A DNA stretch of 64,000 bases, taken from assembly GCF_000152985.1 (NCBI RefSeq), contig NZ_CH672395.1, positions 3,445,823 to 3,509,822 on the forward strand. The letters are read 5' to 3'. The notes below the pieces were generated by a model. That model ran no database searches and was not told the origin of the DNA. It saw only the letters and a program-made list of their open reading frames with translations. Each line of letters begins with the position of its first letter. Within the stretch, counting starts at the first letter, position 1. The DNA is from Leeuwenhoekiella blandensis MED217 (GTDB lineage: Bacteria; Bacteroidota; Bacteroidia; Flavobacteriales; Flavobacteriaceae). A program made the position numbers and the translations under genes. This document shows, in pieces, positions 8,181 through 17,591 of this stretch.

Positions 8181-9020
8181 ATGCAATCTATTCTTATCCT
8201 GTGTATCACATTTTTGGTCGTTTGTACAACCGCTTATGCGCAAGAAGCTTCCAACTTAGAACCAACGGACTTTACTATCGAGAAAGACCTGCTGCTGCTA
8301 TTTTACGATTGTAAGACCGATGTGGATGATTTGCACTCGATCGCCGGGTTTGCTACCCTCTTATCCCACCCCGATCTGGAACAGCTGAACTATCACGGCG
8401 TCGCCGGAACCTATGGCATTCAGGATGGGCTTTATGTACCGCCAAACACACTGATGCAACAGGCCTATGGCACGCGATGGACGGACGCGCACAACGGTTT
8501 TGCTCAGGCTATCGAGAAGCTACTCCCTATGTTGCTGGAAACCTTACAACAAGATGGCGACCTCTGGATCGCCGAGGCCGGGCAATCTGATTTTTCGGCA
8601 GCGCTGGTCAAAGCAGTACTGCAAAAAGTACCTCAACTTGATTCCCATAAGCGCATTCATATCGTACAACACAGCGACTGGAATGAACGTAAAACGTCAC
8701 CCGAAGCCCTCACTTACGTCAAAGCGACTACCGATTATCGTAAGATCCCGGACGGCAACGCTACAGGTAACGGTTCGCCGGGTTTGCGGGATGCCCAGGT
8801 GAATCCTTTAAACCTGACCTTAAAGAACCGCGAACTTGAAAAGCTCTGGGAGTTGGCTTTTAAACTTTCGGCACAGTACAACGGGAAGGAAGGACGGCAC
8901 AACAACGCAGCGATCGCCAAAGGCGGAGTCGATTTTTCAGACTTAGTCGAAGTATGCTATATTCTAAACCTGCAAGAGCTTAAGGATGCCGAACAATTCT
9001 TTAAAAGGTATGCCTATTAA
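8181..9020 (+). CDS. Exported nucleoside-hydrolase-like protein
   Basis: A 279-residue protein with a signal peptide cleaved near Ala20. The motif DCKTDVDDLHSIAGF, early in the mature part, resembles the Asp-rich calcium site of inosine-uridine nucleoside hydrolases (DxDxxxDD). A later strand with Ala-Glu-Ala-Gly-Gln-Ser and an Asn-Gly-rich loop fit that fold. The overall match is loose, so hydrolase activity on nucleosides is an inference. It may be a divergent member acting on another glycosidic substrate. Confidence 0.5.
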   Translation: MQSILILCITFLVVCTTAYAQEASNLEPTDFTIEKDLLLLFYDCKTDVDDLHSIAGFATLLSHPDLEQLNYHGVAGTYGIQDGLYVPPNTLMQQAYGTRWTDAHNGFAQAIEKLLPMLLETLQQDGDLWIAEAGQSDFSAALVKAVLQKVPQLDSHKRIHIVQHSDWNERKTSPEALTYVKATTDYRKIPDGNATGNGSPGLRDAQVNPLNLTLKNRELEKLWELAFKLSAQYNGKEGRHNNAAIAKGGVDFSDLVEVCYILNLQELKDAEQFFKRYAY

Positions 9021-9188
9021 TTGTAGAACATCCCTAAATTCTGTCTGGCAAATCTTGCAAAACCTTAGGGATTTGTTAAGAATCCCAATAAACACGCTAA
9101 ACTCTTCCTAATTAAATACCGGGACTCATCTCATCTTTTGCGCATTATCTAACTTTAAGAAAATCAACTAACCCTTAAATTTTCATCT

Positions 9189-9644
9189 ATGAAAAACTAT
9201 ACCAAATTTGTCTTGATGCTATTTTGCTCTGCGCTATCGATGTACATCACCATGTATTTCAACACCTATGAGCTGAGTCATATTTTTTTCAGTTGGACGC
9301 GTATGTATATGACTTTTATAGGGATTGGAGGTATGGCGCTGGTTATGTTCTTTTTTATGCGGGGAATGTATACCAACAAAGCCAAAAATATAGGAATTAT
9401 AGGCGGAAGCCTGCTATTGATGGGAGTCTCCACCACCTTGGTACGCACTCAAACGCCCATTGAAGATGTACGCTGGATGAAGGCCATGATCCCTCATCAC
9501 TCGATCGCTATTTTGACCAGTACCCGTGCTGAGATCAAAGATCCTGAAGTACGTCAACTGGCAGATGAAATCATCAAGGCGCAAAAGAAAGAGATCAAGG
9601 AGATGAAACAAATGATCAAAAGACTTGAAGCAGAACAGGAATGA
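9189..9644 (+). CDS. DUF305 family membrane protein
   Basis: A 151-residue protein with three hydrophobic segments (about 8-27, 35-58 and 66-84) followed by the DUF305 ferritin-like helical hairpin. The signature is MKAMIPHHSIAI, followed by EVRQLADEIIKAQKKEI. In the family the Met/His residues bind metal, often copper. It is transcribed with the sialidase-fold gene 20 bp downstream. The exact role is unknown. Confidence 0.85.
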   Translation: MKNYTKFVLMLFCSALSMYITMYFNTYELSHIFFSWTRMYMTFIGIGGMALVMFFFMRGMYTNKAKNIGIIGGSLLLMGVSTTLVRTQTPIEDVRWMKAMIPHHSIAILTSTRAEIKDPEVRQLADEIIKAQKKEIKEMKQMIKRLEAEQE

Positions 9645-9664
9645 TTTAAACCACCTGCCACCTT

Positions 9665-10852
9665 ATGTACAGACTTTTATTCCTCGTGTTTAGCCTATTA
9701 AGTGTTCTGATGTTTTCTTCAGTAGCTCAAGAAACCGCAGCCCCTTTTCGTGTTGCGCCGCTTTTTAATCTGGACAAGCCCAATACCTTAGGCTTAGATG
9801 AAGCTCCCGGAGCGGAAACCTTTACGCTCTTTGCTCCCAAAGCAACGCAGAACACCTACAATCACGGGGTGGTTCTGTTTCCGTTTAAAGACAAATTGTA
9901 CGCGCAGTGGCAGAGTTCGTCTAAAGATGAGGACGGCCCAGACACTCAGGTTATGTACAGCAGCAGTAGTGACGGGCAGCATTGGGACACTCCAAAACCA
10001 CTAACCTCAATGGGAGAGCACGGCATAAAAACCAGCGGCGGCTGGTATAGTGACGGTACGACCTTGATCGCATATATCAATGTATGGCAGGATGCTGAAA
10101 AAGATCCCAAGCAAGGCCATACCGTTTACCGAAGTTCTACAGACGGTATACAGTGGACAGAAGAACGACCGGTAACAGAAGCCTACGGGCAGCCGGTATT
10201 AGGCATCATCGAGCAAGATGTACGCGCTTTACCAAGTGGTCGCTTGCTTACTGCTTTTCACCTGCAACCGGGACTGCAATGCACCCCGTATTATACCGAT
10301 GATCCCCTTGGGGTAAGCGGCTGGACCGCAGGAGCACTACCCCCAATGCCCGGCAGCAGCCCCACGATGAGCCGCGGCATCGAACCTTCCTGGTTTTCCC
10401 GAAGCGACGATGCTGTGGTAATGGTATTTCGGGATCAGGAAAGTTCGTTTAAAAAATTGGCTTCCCTTAGCAAAGATCAGGGGGTTACATGGTCTACACC
10501 CGTACTCATCAACACCCCCGATTCCCGAGCCAAACAAAGCGCAGGGAATTTACCCGACGGCACCGCCTTTATGGTCAACAACCCCACCGGCAGCAAACGC
10601 CGCTTTCCGCTGGTGATCACCTTAAGCGATGACGGGTTTTTCTTCGACAGAGCGTTTAGACTGCGCAGTGGCGGTAATGACCTGCAAGCCTTACGCGTGC
10701 CCGGCAAGTACAAACGCGCCGGCTACAGCTACCCCAAAAGTGTGCTTTGGCAAGAGCACCTGTATGTGGGCTATGCTACCAACAAAGAAGATGTACAGCT
10801 TACGCGTATCCCGATAAGCCATCTCGGTGCAATCAGCGATGGTAATCGCTAG
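9665..10852 (+). CDS. Secreted sialidase-fold (BNR/Asp-box) protein
   Basis: A 395-residue exported protein with a signal peptide (residues 1-21) and a beta-propeller of the sialidase superfamily. Asp-box motifs of the form Ser-x-Asp-x-Gly-x-x-Trp recur (SSDGQHW, SSTDGIQW, SKDQGVTW). It resembles exo-alpha-sialidase / BNR-repeat hydrolases. I cannot verify the arginine triad needed for sialidase activity, so the substrate may be another glycan. Confidence 0.72.
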   Translation: MYRLLFLVFSLLSVLMFSSVAQETAAPFRVAPLFNLDKPNTLGLDEAPGAETFTLFAPKATQNTYNHGVVLFPFKDKLYAQWQSSSKDEDGPDTQVMYSSSSDGQHWDTPKPLTSMGEHGIKTSGGWYSDGTTLIAYINVWQDAEKDPKQGHTVYRSSTDGIQWTEERPVTEAYGQPVLGIIEQDVRALPSGRLLTAFHLQPGLQCTPYYTDDPLGVSGWTAGALPPMPGSSPTMSRGIEPSWFSRSDDAVVMVFRDQESSFKKLASLSKDQGVTWSTPVLINTPDSRAKQSAGNLPDGTAFMVNNPTGSKRRFPLVITLSDDGFFFDRAFRLRSGGNDLQALRVPGKYKRAGYSYPKSVLWQEHLYVGYATNKEDVQLTRIPISHLGAISDGNR

Positions 10853-11024
10853 AAACACAAGCTTCATTTCGAGATCTCCTGAAGGTTTTATTGAGGCAGG
10901 CGTATTGGATGCTTAAGCCTTGCTAATCCATGAATTGATATACACGAGGTGTACTTCAAGGTTTACTAAGCGAAAAAGAGTATCTTCCACAGACCTATTT
11001 AACGATCAAAACACCGCTTAGCAG

Positions 11025-11555
11025 ATGCATCCTTCTTTTCATTGCAATTTATGCGACCACCAAGAAAAAAGTTTGGCTCAGGGAACAACCTGTGCGTTAA
11101 CCGCACGTAAGCCGGAATTCAGCAATACCTGCTCAAAAATCACATTGAACCAGAAGTTTGAAGACCGACTTAAAGAAGTGAACATCCACTACACGAAACT
11201 CCAGAAACAACAGCTACTCACCTACGTTTACTTTTTTGCTTTTTTAAGTATTGGTCTGGCAGTGATCGCCGGTGGCTACCTCTTTGGGGTTTATGTTTAC
11301 GACCAAGGGTTTATTTCAACGGTACCGCTCACCATAATGGCAATAGGCTTAGCTCCACTAGGTATGGCTATAGGCACACTACACAAACACCGCCAAAATT
11401 TAGCTAGCGCAAAAAGGAACAAGGCCAAAGTAGATGCTGTTTTAAAACCCTATAATATTACCTACACCATAGCTATAGACTTTGGCAAAAGCTATCATGG
11501 GGTTCAGGAAGTATATGCCGATTTGAAGCTTAAAGGATTACCCGGAATACGCTAG
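11025..11555 (+). CDS. Membrane protein with an N-terminal Cys4 zinc-knuckle motif
   Basis: A 176-residue protein. Residues 7-36 carry four cysteines in a CxxC...C...C pattern with CALTARKPEF between them, a small motif seen at the N-terminus of many Flavobacteriaceae membrane proteins and probably binding zinc. Two transmembrane helices follow (about 66-90 and 98-120), then a soluble tail. No enzymatic motif is visible. The preceding 172 bp (10853-11024) hold nothing I recognise. Confidence 0.6.
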   Translation: MHPSFHCNLCDHQEKSLAQGTTCALTARKPEFSNTCSKITLNQKFEDRLKEVNIHYTKLQKQQLLTYVYFFAFLSIGLAVIAGGYLFGVYVYDQGFISTVPLTIMAIGLAPLGMAIGTLHKHRQNLASAKRNKAKVDAVLKPYNITYTIAIDFGKSYHGVQEVYADLKLKGLPGIR

Positions 11556-11646
11556 TCCTTAGCTGCACTATTTTATGGATTAAACACAACAGCTAGAGAT
11601 CTTTTTAAAAATCCTATCTTGAGCTATCAATCTTAAAAGTCGTACT

Positions 11647-11865
11647 ATGAACAGCTTTTACCTTCTTGCTTGCTTACTTTTTGTAGTGATCAGCGCTGCC
11701 TTTTATTGTACTACGCACCCACATTTTAAAAAAGCATACGGTAAAAAAGCGTGGAACACGTGGACGCCTCGTGTGTTTTACTGGCAAGGCACATTGGTTG
11801 TGGGAAGCTTAGGCACTTTTGCCGTGCTTTATCTTTTACGTACTGCAGCAGTAGTTTCTTTTTAA
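11647..11865 (+). CDS. Small two-helix membrane protein
   Basis: 72 residues with hydrophobic helices at about 3-20 and 47-68, separated by a basic, Trp-containing loop. No family recognised. It has a good ATG and amino-acid composition typical of real small membrane proteins. Confidence 0.5.
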   Translation: MNSFYLLACLLFVVISAAFYCTTHPHFKKAYGKKAWNTWTPRVFYWQGTLVVGSLGTFAVLYLLRTAAVVSF

Positions 11866-12018
11866 GTTCCTAAAGCGAAAACTACTATGAAAAAATCCTT
11901 AGCCGTTTTTAAGCGGAAAAAAAGCCGCATAAACTCCAGCTTCTTTTATAATCTCTTCTTTTAAAAGCAAAGTATCAGTACCACCGAAACCCATAGCGTC
12001 CCTCCTCAGGAAAAGCCC

Positions 12019-12918
12019 TTGCGGTTGCAAGAATACGGCGTAGGCATTTTTAAAGCTGCTGCTACCAAGTCGGCATTGAAGAAATTGCTGAAGAAAGGCT
12101 ACCTAAGCATTGACGGTAGGCCGGCGAGTACGGCTACCTGGATCAAAGGTGGTGAACAGCTTAGCTTGCGCATACCGCAACAACCGAATAATCAGAAAAA
12201 GCTTCGGTTAGTCTTAGATGTGCTGTATGAAGATGAATTTCTAGCCGTGGTACACAAACCTGCCGGTATCTTAGTCAGTGGCAACAGTTTTAAAACGGTG
12301 GCACGCGCGCTACCGCAAAATCTAAATGCAAGCAGCGCACCCGATGCCTGCACGCCACAACCGGCACACCGTCTGGATTATGCAACTACCGGAGCCGTTT
12401 TAGTAGGTAAAACCCGCGAAAGCATCCGACAGCTGAACCAACTTTTTGAAGACAAAGCAATTACCAAAACCTATTATGCGGTGACCCTTGGCGTGATGCC
12501 CGCGTCAGGAACCATCAATACACCTGTTGACGGTAAAGCAGCCGTTTCTGTGTATACCCTTGTGGCTTCGGTAGCTTCGCCACGTTTTGAACAACTCAAT
12601 CTTGTGCGCCTGCAACCTCAAACCGGACGGCGGCATCAGCTGCGTAAACATCTCGCCGGAATAGGCCATCCCATCTTAGGCGATCGGGACTATTGCCCCA
12701 AAGAACTTCTGCTTCAGGGAAAAGGCATGTATCTGCACGCCTTCAGTCTTCGGTTTAATCACCCGCAAAAACTGCAACCCGTCGCAATTACGGCACCACT
12801 TCCGCAGAAATTTTTAAAATTGTTCCCCAATAGCAACAAAGACATGCTTGAATTGCGCGACACTGCTTCAGGAAACGAAAATACCGACACCTCATCTTTT
12901 AAAAAACCTCTGAAATGA
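12019..12918 (+). CDS. RluA-family pseudouridine synthase with S4 domain
   Basis: An rRNA/tRNA uridine isomerase. An S4-like RNA-binding domain occupies residues 1-50 (SALKKLLKKGYLSIDGRPAS), and the RluA catalytic domain follows with HRLDYATTGAVL, where canonical members have HRLDRxTSG. The catalytic Asp is kept. No ATG fits. The TTG at 12019 is preceded at 7 bp by AGGA and is my preferred start. The frame is open and family-like back to 11965 (ending ETHSVPPQEKPLRLQ), suggesting that the ancestral start lay upstream, possibly at ATC 11974. The stop overlaps the next ATG by 4 bp. Confidence 0.85.
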   Translation: MRLQEYGVGIFKAAATKSALKKLLKKGYLSIDGRPASTATWIKGGEQLSLRIPQQPNNQKKLRLVLDVLYEDEFLAVVHKPAGILVSGNSFKTVARALPQNLNASSAPDACTPQPAHRLDYATTGAVLVGKTRESIRQLNQLFEDKAITKTYYAVTLGVMPASGTINTPVDGKAAVSVYTLVASVASPRFEQLNLVRLQPQTGRRHQLRKHLAGIGHPILGDRDYCPKELLLQGKGMYLHAFSLRFNHPQKLQPVAITAPLPQKFLKLFPNSNKDMLELRDTASGNENTDTSSFKKPLK

Positions 12919-14291
12919 AACATCAATTGCTTTTGACCTTAGGCCTTTTAATGACCAGCTTGAGTTTTGGTCAAACCTATTTCAGCAAACAAGAGGTCAG
13001 AGAAGAACTGAACACACTTAAAAAAACGCTGATCGACGCGCACTATAATGCCTTTGCCTATACCACTCCAGAAGCTTTTGAAGCAGGGTATCAAGATGTA
13101 TACAACAAGATCACGCAGGATTCTCTAAGCCTTTTAGAAACCACAAACCTGCTGCAACAGCTTCCCGCCTTATTGAAGAACGGACACACGCTTATTGATT
13201 TCCCTGCCCCGTCCTACATCGCTTATGCACAAGAAGGCGGTACGGTTTTCCCGCTGGAGCTTGCCTTTGAAGCCGATACGGTGTATGTAAGAAAGAATTG
13301 GTCTACAGAAGCTGAAATTCACCCCGGAACACGGCTGCTACGCATCAATGGGCAGCCCATAACCGAGATCGTCTCCCGCATACGCCCCCAGATCGCTGCC
13401 GAACGTCCCTATTTTAGCAATGCGTTTTTAGAAGGATTTTCTTTCCCGCGCTATTACTGGCAAGTCTTTGGTACACAGGAAAACTTCAGCGTAACGCTGC
13501 AGGAAGACGGTCATCCCAAAACCTACACTTTAGCTGCTATACCCGCGATAGAAGCTTATGAAATGCGTAGAAACGAAGTGATCAACAGCACACAAAAGCT
13601 GCAGTTCTATGAGCAGGCTGCGTATTTGAGTCCGGGCGCTTTTAGTGGTGCGCTTGAAGAATATAAAAGCTTTATCGATTCGGCCTTTACAGCGATCAAC
13701 ACGCGCAAAAGTGCAAACCTTATCATCGACCTGAGAAACAATCCCGGAGGGGATGATGCCTTTAGCGACTATCTGGTAGGCTATCTTGCCCGGCAGCCGT
13801 TTCAATGGAATTCCAGCTTCCGGCTAAAAACGAGCGAAGCGCTTAAAGCACACATCAGGGCCAAGCAAGACACGACTGCTGCCTTTTGGAAGCGGGCACT
13901 CAACCGCCCTAACGGCACGCAATACGCCTATCGTTTTGAGCCTACATCACCCCAACCGGAACACTTGCGGTATACCGGCAAGGTGTATGCACTCATCAAC
14001 CGGCAATCCTATTCGCAGGCCGCAGTGACGGCAGCACAGCTTCAAGACTATAAGTTGGCTACCCTGGTAGGCGAAGAAACCGCAGATTATCCCAGTTTAT
14101 ATGCGTCTGTGTTTCGGTATACCTTACCCATTACCGGTATTGAAGTACAAATTGCCAAAGGCTATATCGTACGTGTAAATGGAAGTGAGCGCGCCGAAGG
14201 GGTACTCCCCGATCTGTTTATTCGTGATCATTTGCTGGATGAAGAAGACGAGATCTTAAACCAACTTTTGAAGCACTTGTCGAAAAGCTGA
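12915..14291 (+). CDS. Exported S41 family (C-terminal processing-like) protease
   Basis: 458 residues with a signal peptide (1-19), a PDZ-like region (about 118-200) and a tail-specific protease core. The core shows NLIIDLRNNPGGDDAFS (residues 268-284) and the nucleophile region NRQSYSQAA (Ser365/Ser367), followed by LVGEETAD. It is translationally coupled to the pseudouridine synthase (ATGA overlap). It probably acts in the periplasm, with unknown targets. Confidence 0.82.
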   Translation: MKHQLLLTLGLLMTSLSFGQTYFSKQEVREELNTLKKTLIDAHYNAFAYTTPEAFEAGYQDVYNKITQDSLSLLETTNLLQQLPALLKNGHTLIDFPAPSYIAYAQEGGTVFPLELAFEADTVYVRKNWSTEAEIHPGTRLLRINGQPITEIVSRIRPQIAAERPYFSNAFLEGFSFPRYYWQVFGTQENFSVTLQEDGHPKTYTLAAIPAIEAYEMRRNEVINSTQKLQFYEQAAYLSPGAFSGALEEYKSFIDSAFTAINTRKSANLIIDLRNNPGGDDAFSDYLVGYLARQPFQWNSSFRLKTSEALKAHIRAKQDTTAAFWKRALNRPNGTQYAYRFEPTSPQPEHLRYTGKVYALINRQSYSQAAVTAAQLQDYKLATLVGEETADYPSLYASVFRYTLPITGIEVQIAKGYIVRVNGSERAEGVLPDLFIRDHLLDEEDEILNQLLKHLSKS

Positions 14292-14349
14292 TCGCTCATT
14301 TTGCAATTCACAGGAAAGTACGAGTTTTGCGGGCAAGTGATCCTTTGTT

Positions 14350-15024
14350 ATGCGCAACACGTTTCAACACCCCTATTTCGCTAAAACTTCAGCCGAACAA
14401 AACCGCTATATGTTATATGCCATAGGCATTACCGTTATACTTGGCATATTGGCTTTTCTTCTCTTCTGGTGGTTGCACCTCTTGTTTGTGGGTATTTTGA
14501 TCTGTTTTATACTCATCACACTTCTGGCTCCCTTTGTAGACGTCCCCGGAATGGTCAAAGCCGGAAAGCTGAGCTATCATTCCGTTTTCCTATTGGCCGA
14601 AGCACCTAAAGACGGCGTGCTTAACCTGCACGGCGGCACCTTGTTTGACTATGTCTATGTTTTAGACTTTAAAGCGTCGGGCAAAGCGCGGACTGCATTT
14701 ATTCTACAACACTACTTAGAAGGGCTTTTGCATCTTATAGCAACCTATGAGCAGCAGGAAGCACCGCTTACCCTCCGCTGGACGAGCTATATCGTGAATC
14801 AACGCACCGCAGCCCGTTTAGGCTTTAAACCCCAACCCAAGGACGGTTTGCAGCAGCTGATTCTCGCCTTTAATTATGGCAATCTCTTAGTGAGTAACTC
14901 GCTGGCCAAAGGCAAACTCAGCTTCCCAAAATTGAGCGCTACGCAGACTTATGAAGCCTCGCTAGAGGATCTTATGGTGCGTAAAGCCTATATCAAACAA
15001 TTGCTCAAGCGTATGCAAGGCTAG
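14350..15024 (+). CDS. Hypothetical two-helix membrane protein
   Basis: 224 residues. Two adjacent transmembrane helices (about 22-43 and 45-66) precede a soluble domain of about 150 residues containing a GTLFDYVYVLDFKASG strand pair and a basic tail. I do not recognise the family. Composition and codon use match the surrounding chromosome. Confidence 0.55.
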   Translation: MRNTFQHPYFAKTSAEQNRYMLYAIGITVILGILAFLLFWWLHLLFVGILICFILITLLAPFVDVPGMVKAGKLSYHSVFLLAEAPKDGVLNLHGGTLFDYVYVLDFKASGKARTAFILQHYLEGLLHLIATYEQQEAPLTLRWTSYIVNQRTAARLGFKPQPKDGLQQLILAFNYGNLLVSNSLAKGKLSFPKLSATQTYEASLEDLMVRKAYIKQLLKRMQG

Positions 15025-15042
15025 CCCCGGCTTCCCGAAAGC

Positions 15043-15675
15043 TTACAACAGCCCTAAATAGGTGCTGTAAGCATAGCTATCGCCTGTAGGAGTGCTGAAG
15101 GTTGCCCAGAAATGTACCGGCGCCGCTGCGAGCGCTTCCGGAAGTTCTAATGCTACCTGTGCGGCAGCACGTGTCGCGCAGGCTTCAAAAAACACATACG
15201 CGCCGGTTTGTGGCACATAGCCCATCACACTCAGCAGATCGTCAGCATGCGCAAAGGCTTGCGTGCTATCGGGCTGCCATTCCAGAAATACTTCGGTATG
15301 CTCCCGTTGCTGTTGTACAGGATGGTAAGCTCTTCGCTTCCCGGTACTGATCAGGAATTTAGGATAGTCGATCACCGGCTTCCCCTGCTCTTGTTTCACC
15401 GCATATGTAAGTGTATAACTGCGTACAGCATCCCTAGCAGTTTTCATTTCAAGCCAATCGGTAAAACTCGTTTTTAAAAACGGATATATCGGTTTAATAA
15501 AATCACCACCACGTGTAAACCGATCACAGCTTTCCTGTCGCTTAGGGGTAAGTTTCTTCTTCTTGTAAACCGGCTTGCTACGCACAATAGTTTTCCCATT
15601 TTTGTCTTGTACGAATACTACCGGACCAACCAGCCCGGACCACATTCCTCCACCGTTATTTGACATCATTCCCAT
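15043..15675 (-). CDS. DUF6266 family protein
   Basis: 210 residues. The N-terminus, with a Gly-rich start, GPVVFVQDKNGKTIVRSKPV and a following basic segment with Arg-Gln, matches the DUF6266 pattern of Bacteroidota (short Gly-x-x-Gly-x-Val-Gly-Pro start, then a beta-rich domain). No signal peptide. Function unknown. It is the last ordinary chromosomal gene before the AT-rich cassette island and is transcribed away from it. Confidence 0.6.
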   Translation of the reverse strand: MGMMSNNGGGMWSGLVGPVVFVQDKNGKTIVRSKPVYKKKKLTPKRQESCDRFTRGGDFIKPIYPFLKTSFTDWLEMKTARDAVRSYTLTYAVKQEQGKPVIDYPKFLISTGKRRAYHPVQQQREHTEVFLEWQPDSTQAFAHADDLLSVMGYVPQTGAYVFFEACATRAAAQVALELPEALAAAPVHFWATFSTPTGDSYAYSTYLGLL

Positions 15676-15689
15676 AATAGTTTTAATTT

Positions 15690-15998
15690 ATTGATTATCA
15701 GGTAACTAAGCTAAATGCAAATTAGGAAATAACCTAATATTCATTTGATTTTGTTCGCCCTTTAATCATTGATTATCCGTTAATTAAGCATTGTTTGCCC
15801 ATAAACACTGGGGTTTAATGGTAAAACAACGGATAAACTATGGATGAATAATGGTTAAAGCACGCAGGAATTGCGTACAAAACCCAGTGCTTTAACCTGT
15901 TTTAGCGCTGGGTTTTACGGCGTGATTTTGCCAATAACAGAAAATGAAAAAGAGCAATAAAAAGTGTTGATATCCCGACAGGGACTCTGATAATCAAC
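15690..15998. repeat. Intergenic region at the island edge with repeated TTGATTATC motifs and hairpins
   Basis: No gene is visible in 15676-16041. Two 22-bp direct repeats start ATTGATTATC (15690-15711 and 15768-15789), and an inverted copy of the core lies at 15987-15997. The 11-bp inverted repeat GGTTAAAGCAC at 15853-15863 pairs with 15887-15898. An overlapping hairpin AACCCAGTGCT / AGCGCTGGGTT (15881-15914) ends in TTTTA. Competing stems of this kind at the head of a cassette array could be regulatory or a recombination site. Confidence 0.45.
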
Positions 15999-16034
15999 TA
16001 TATTTGTGCTGATATAACAAGTTGGCAATAATAT
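15999..16034 (+). promoter_or_regulatory. Promoter-like -7 box and head-of-array junction (attI-like)
   Basis: TATATTTG at 15999-16006 fits the -7 consensus. The -33 position is poor. Transcription starting near 16012 would read straight into the first unit, whose left boundary GTTGGCAATAA starts at 16021. The position is analogous to the cassette promoter and attI of integrons, but no integrase gene is adjacent. Confidence 0.4.
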
Positions 16035-16041
16035 GTAAAAA

Positions 16042-16647
16042 ATGGACCTAAAAAGAATAATTTTAATTCTGATATTACTTTCTAAAATTTCAACTTTTTC
16101 TCAAGAAAAATATGAATATAAGATTGGAAAAAAATGGAATGGAAATAGAGAAGTTTATTCAATTATTAAAGACGGTGATACAATTTTAAAATTAGATAGC
16201 TCAAAGTATTTAAATACACTTCAGAATAAATTTAACCATTTTGCAATTTTTGAAATAAAAGGAAAAGGCGGTTGGAGTGCAATTGACATTAATGAAAATT
16301 ACTTATTTCAGGTTTATAATAGATTGCAAGGAGAACCATTTCCTGACTATTTAAAAGAAAATCGAATTCGAATTGTAGGTGAAAATAATAAAATTGGATT
16401 TGCAAACTCTCTTGGAGAAATTATAATCAAACCACAATTTAAACGAGTAACAGAATTTGACAATGGATTTGCAATATTTCAATCCGAATGTGTCAAAATT
16501 AAGAACGACGAAAATAAAGGTGAACACCCAGGAGTTAGATATGAATGTGAAAAAATTGGATATATAGATAAAAATGGGAATATTATACAGATTGGAGATT
16601 TTGACTTTAACGAATTAAGACGCCGAATTAATTGGAATGGAAATTAA
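16042..16647 (+). CDS. Exported WG-repeat-like protein (cassette 1)
   Basis: 201 residues with a signal peptide (1-20). Two stretches look like WG repeats: KIGFANSLGEIIIKPQF followed by Val-Thr-Glu-Phe-Asp-Asn-Gly, and KIGYIDKNGNII. WG-repeat proteins form beta-propeller-like folds of unknown function. Base composition is far more AT-rich than the chromosome to the left. It is the single gene of the first unit (16021-16662), whose ends match each other over the 7-base arm exactly. Confidence 0.6.
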   Translation: MDLKRIILILILLSKISTFSQEKYEYKIGKKWNGNREVYSIIKDGDTILKLDSSKYLNTLQNKFNHFAIFEIKGKGGWSAIDINENYLFQVYNRLQGEPFPDYLKENRIRIVGENNKIGFANSLGEIIIKPQFKRVTEFDNGFAIFQSECVKIKNDENKGEHPGVRYECEKIGYIDKNGNIIQIGDFDFNELRRRINWNGN

Positions 16648-16651
16648 AATA

Positions 16652-16793
16652 CTATTGCCAACACCGGCTATAGTTCATTGCTACGGAATTTTCAACCGAA
16701 AATTCCACGCAAATTTGCTATATTAGTCGCTACGGCGGAAAATTCTACCGAATTTTCACGCAACGAAACCATAGCCAAACACGTTGTAAAACA
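16652..16793 (+). repeat. attC-like junction 1
   Basis: It begins with C-TATTGCC-AAC (16652-16662), the complement of its own unit start at 16021, and ends with GTT-GTAAAAC-A (16783-16793), the start of unit 2. In between, GGCTATAGTT pairs with AACCATAGCC, forming an imperfect inverted repeat over about 120 bp. Confidence 0.7.
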
Positions 16794-16807
16794 TTTACGA
16801 AAAACGA

Positions 16808-17587
16808 ATGAACAAAAATTTAACCTTCCTATTTCTGACTTTAATTTGCTTAACTGCATTTGGACAAAATGCATCGGAATTGAATGAACAAGCAAAAAAG
16901 CTAATAGAAACTCAAGAATTCGCAAAAGCAGTTCCGATTTTAAAACAAGCAGCGGAATTGGGAAATGCTGAATCTCAATATAATTTGGGTTATTGCTATA
17001 GAGCTGGTACTGGAATCGAACAAAATATTGAAAAAGGAATTTATTGGTTCTCAAAATCTGCTGAACAGGGATTTAATGATGGACTTTACCAAATGATGAT
17101 GGCTTATGGAAATGGAGATGGAGTTAAACAAGACTATAACAAAGCTTTTGAATTTGGTTTAAAATGTGCTGAAAATGGAGACGGAACTTGTATGTGGAAT
17201 GTGATTAATTGTTACTATTCTGGAATGGGAGTTGAAAAAAATATGGATAAAATGTTGGAATGGGCAACTCGTCTTGGAAAATTAGAAAATCCAGAAAATT
17301 TAACAAAAAGCGGATATATAACTTCTGTTCGTTTACAACTCGCACAAATGTATAGAGATGGAGGAGAATTGGAAAAAGACTTATTTAAAAGTTATCAATG
17401 GTTTTTGATATTTAATGAATTTAAAAAAGACTTCTCTTATATTAAACAACAACAGATTGTAAAAGAAATCGAAGAATTAGAAACGAAACTGACTTCAGAC
17501 CAAAAGGCTAATGGACAGAAAGAAGCTGAAAAATTATTGGGTAGACCATTAAAAAATATGGAAAATCTATACAAAGCTGAATTATAA
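16808..17587 (+). CDS. Exported Sel1-repeat protein (cassette 2)
   Basis: 259 residues, signal peptide in 1-18. Several Sel1/TPR-like repeats of about 36 residues follow (AESQYNLGYCYRAGTGIEQN, then EKGIYWFSKSAEQG, then YNKAFEFGLKCAENGDG). Sel1 proteins mediate protein contacts. It is the single gene of unit 2 (16783-17602). It is AT-rich, and its left and right unit arms match 7/7. Confidence 0.75.
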   Translation: MNKNLTFLFLTLICLTAFGQNASELNEQAKKLIETQEFAKAVPILKQAAELGNAESQYNLGYCYRAGTGIEQNIEKGIYWFSKSAEQGFNDGLYQMMMAYGNGDGVKQDYNKAFEFGLKCAENGDGTCMWNVINCYYSGMGVEKNMDKMLEWATRLGKLENPENLTKSGYITSVRLQLAQMYRDGGELEKDLFKSYQWFLIFNEFKKDFSYIKQQQIVKEIEELETKLTSDQKANGQKEAEKLLGRPLKNMENLYKAEL

Positions 17588-17591
17588 AAAA

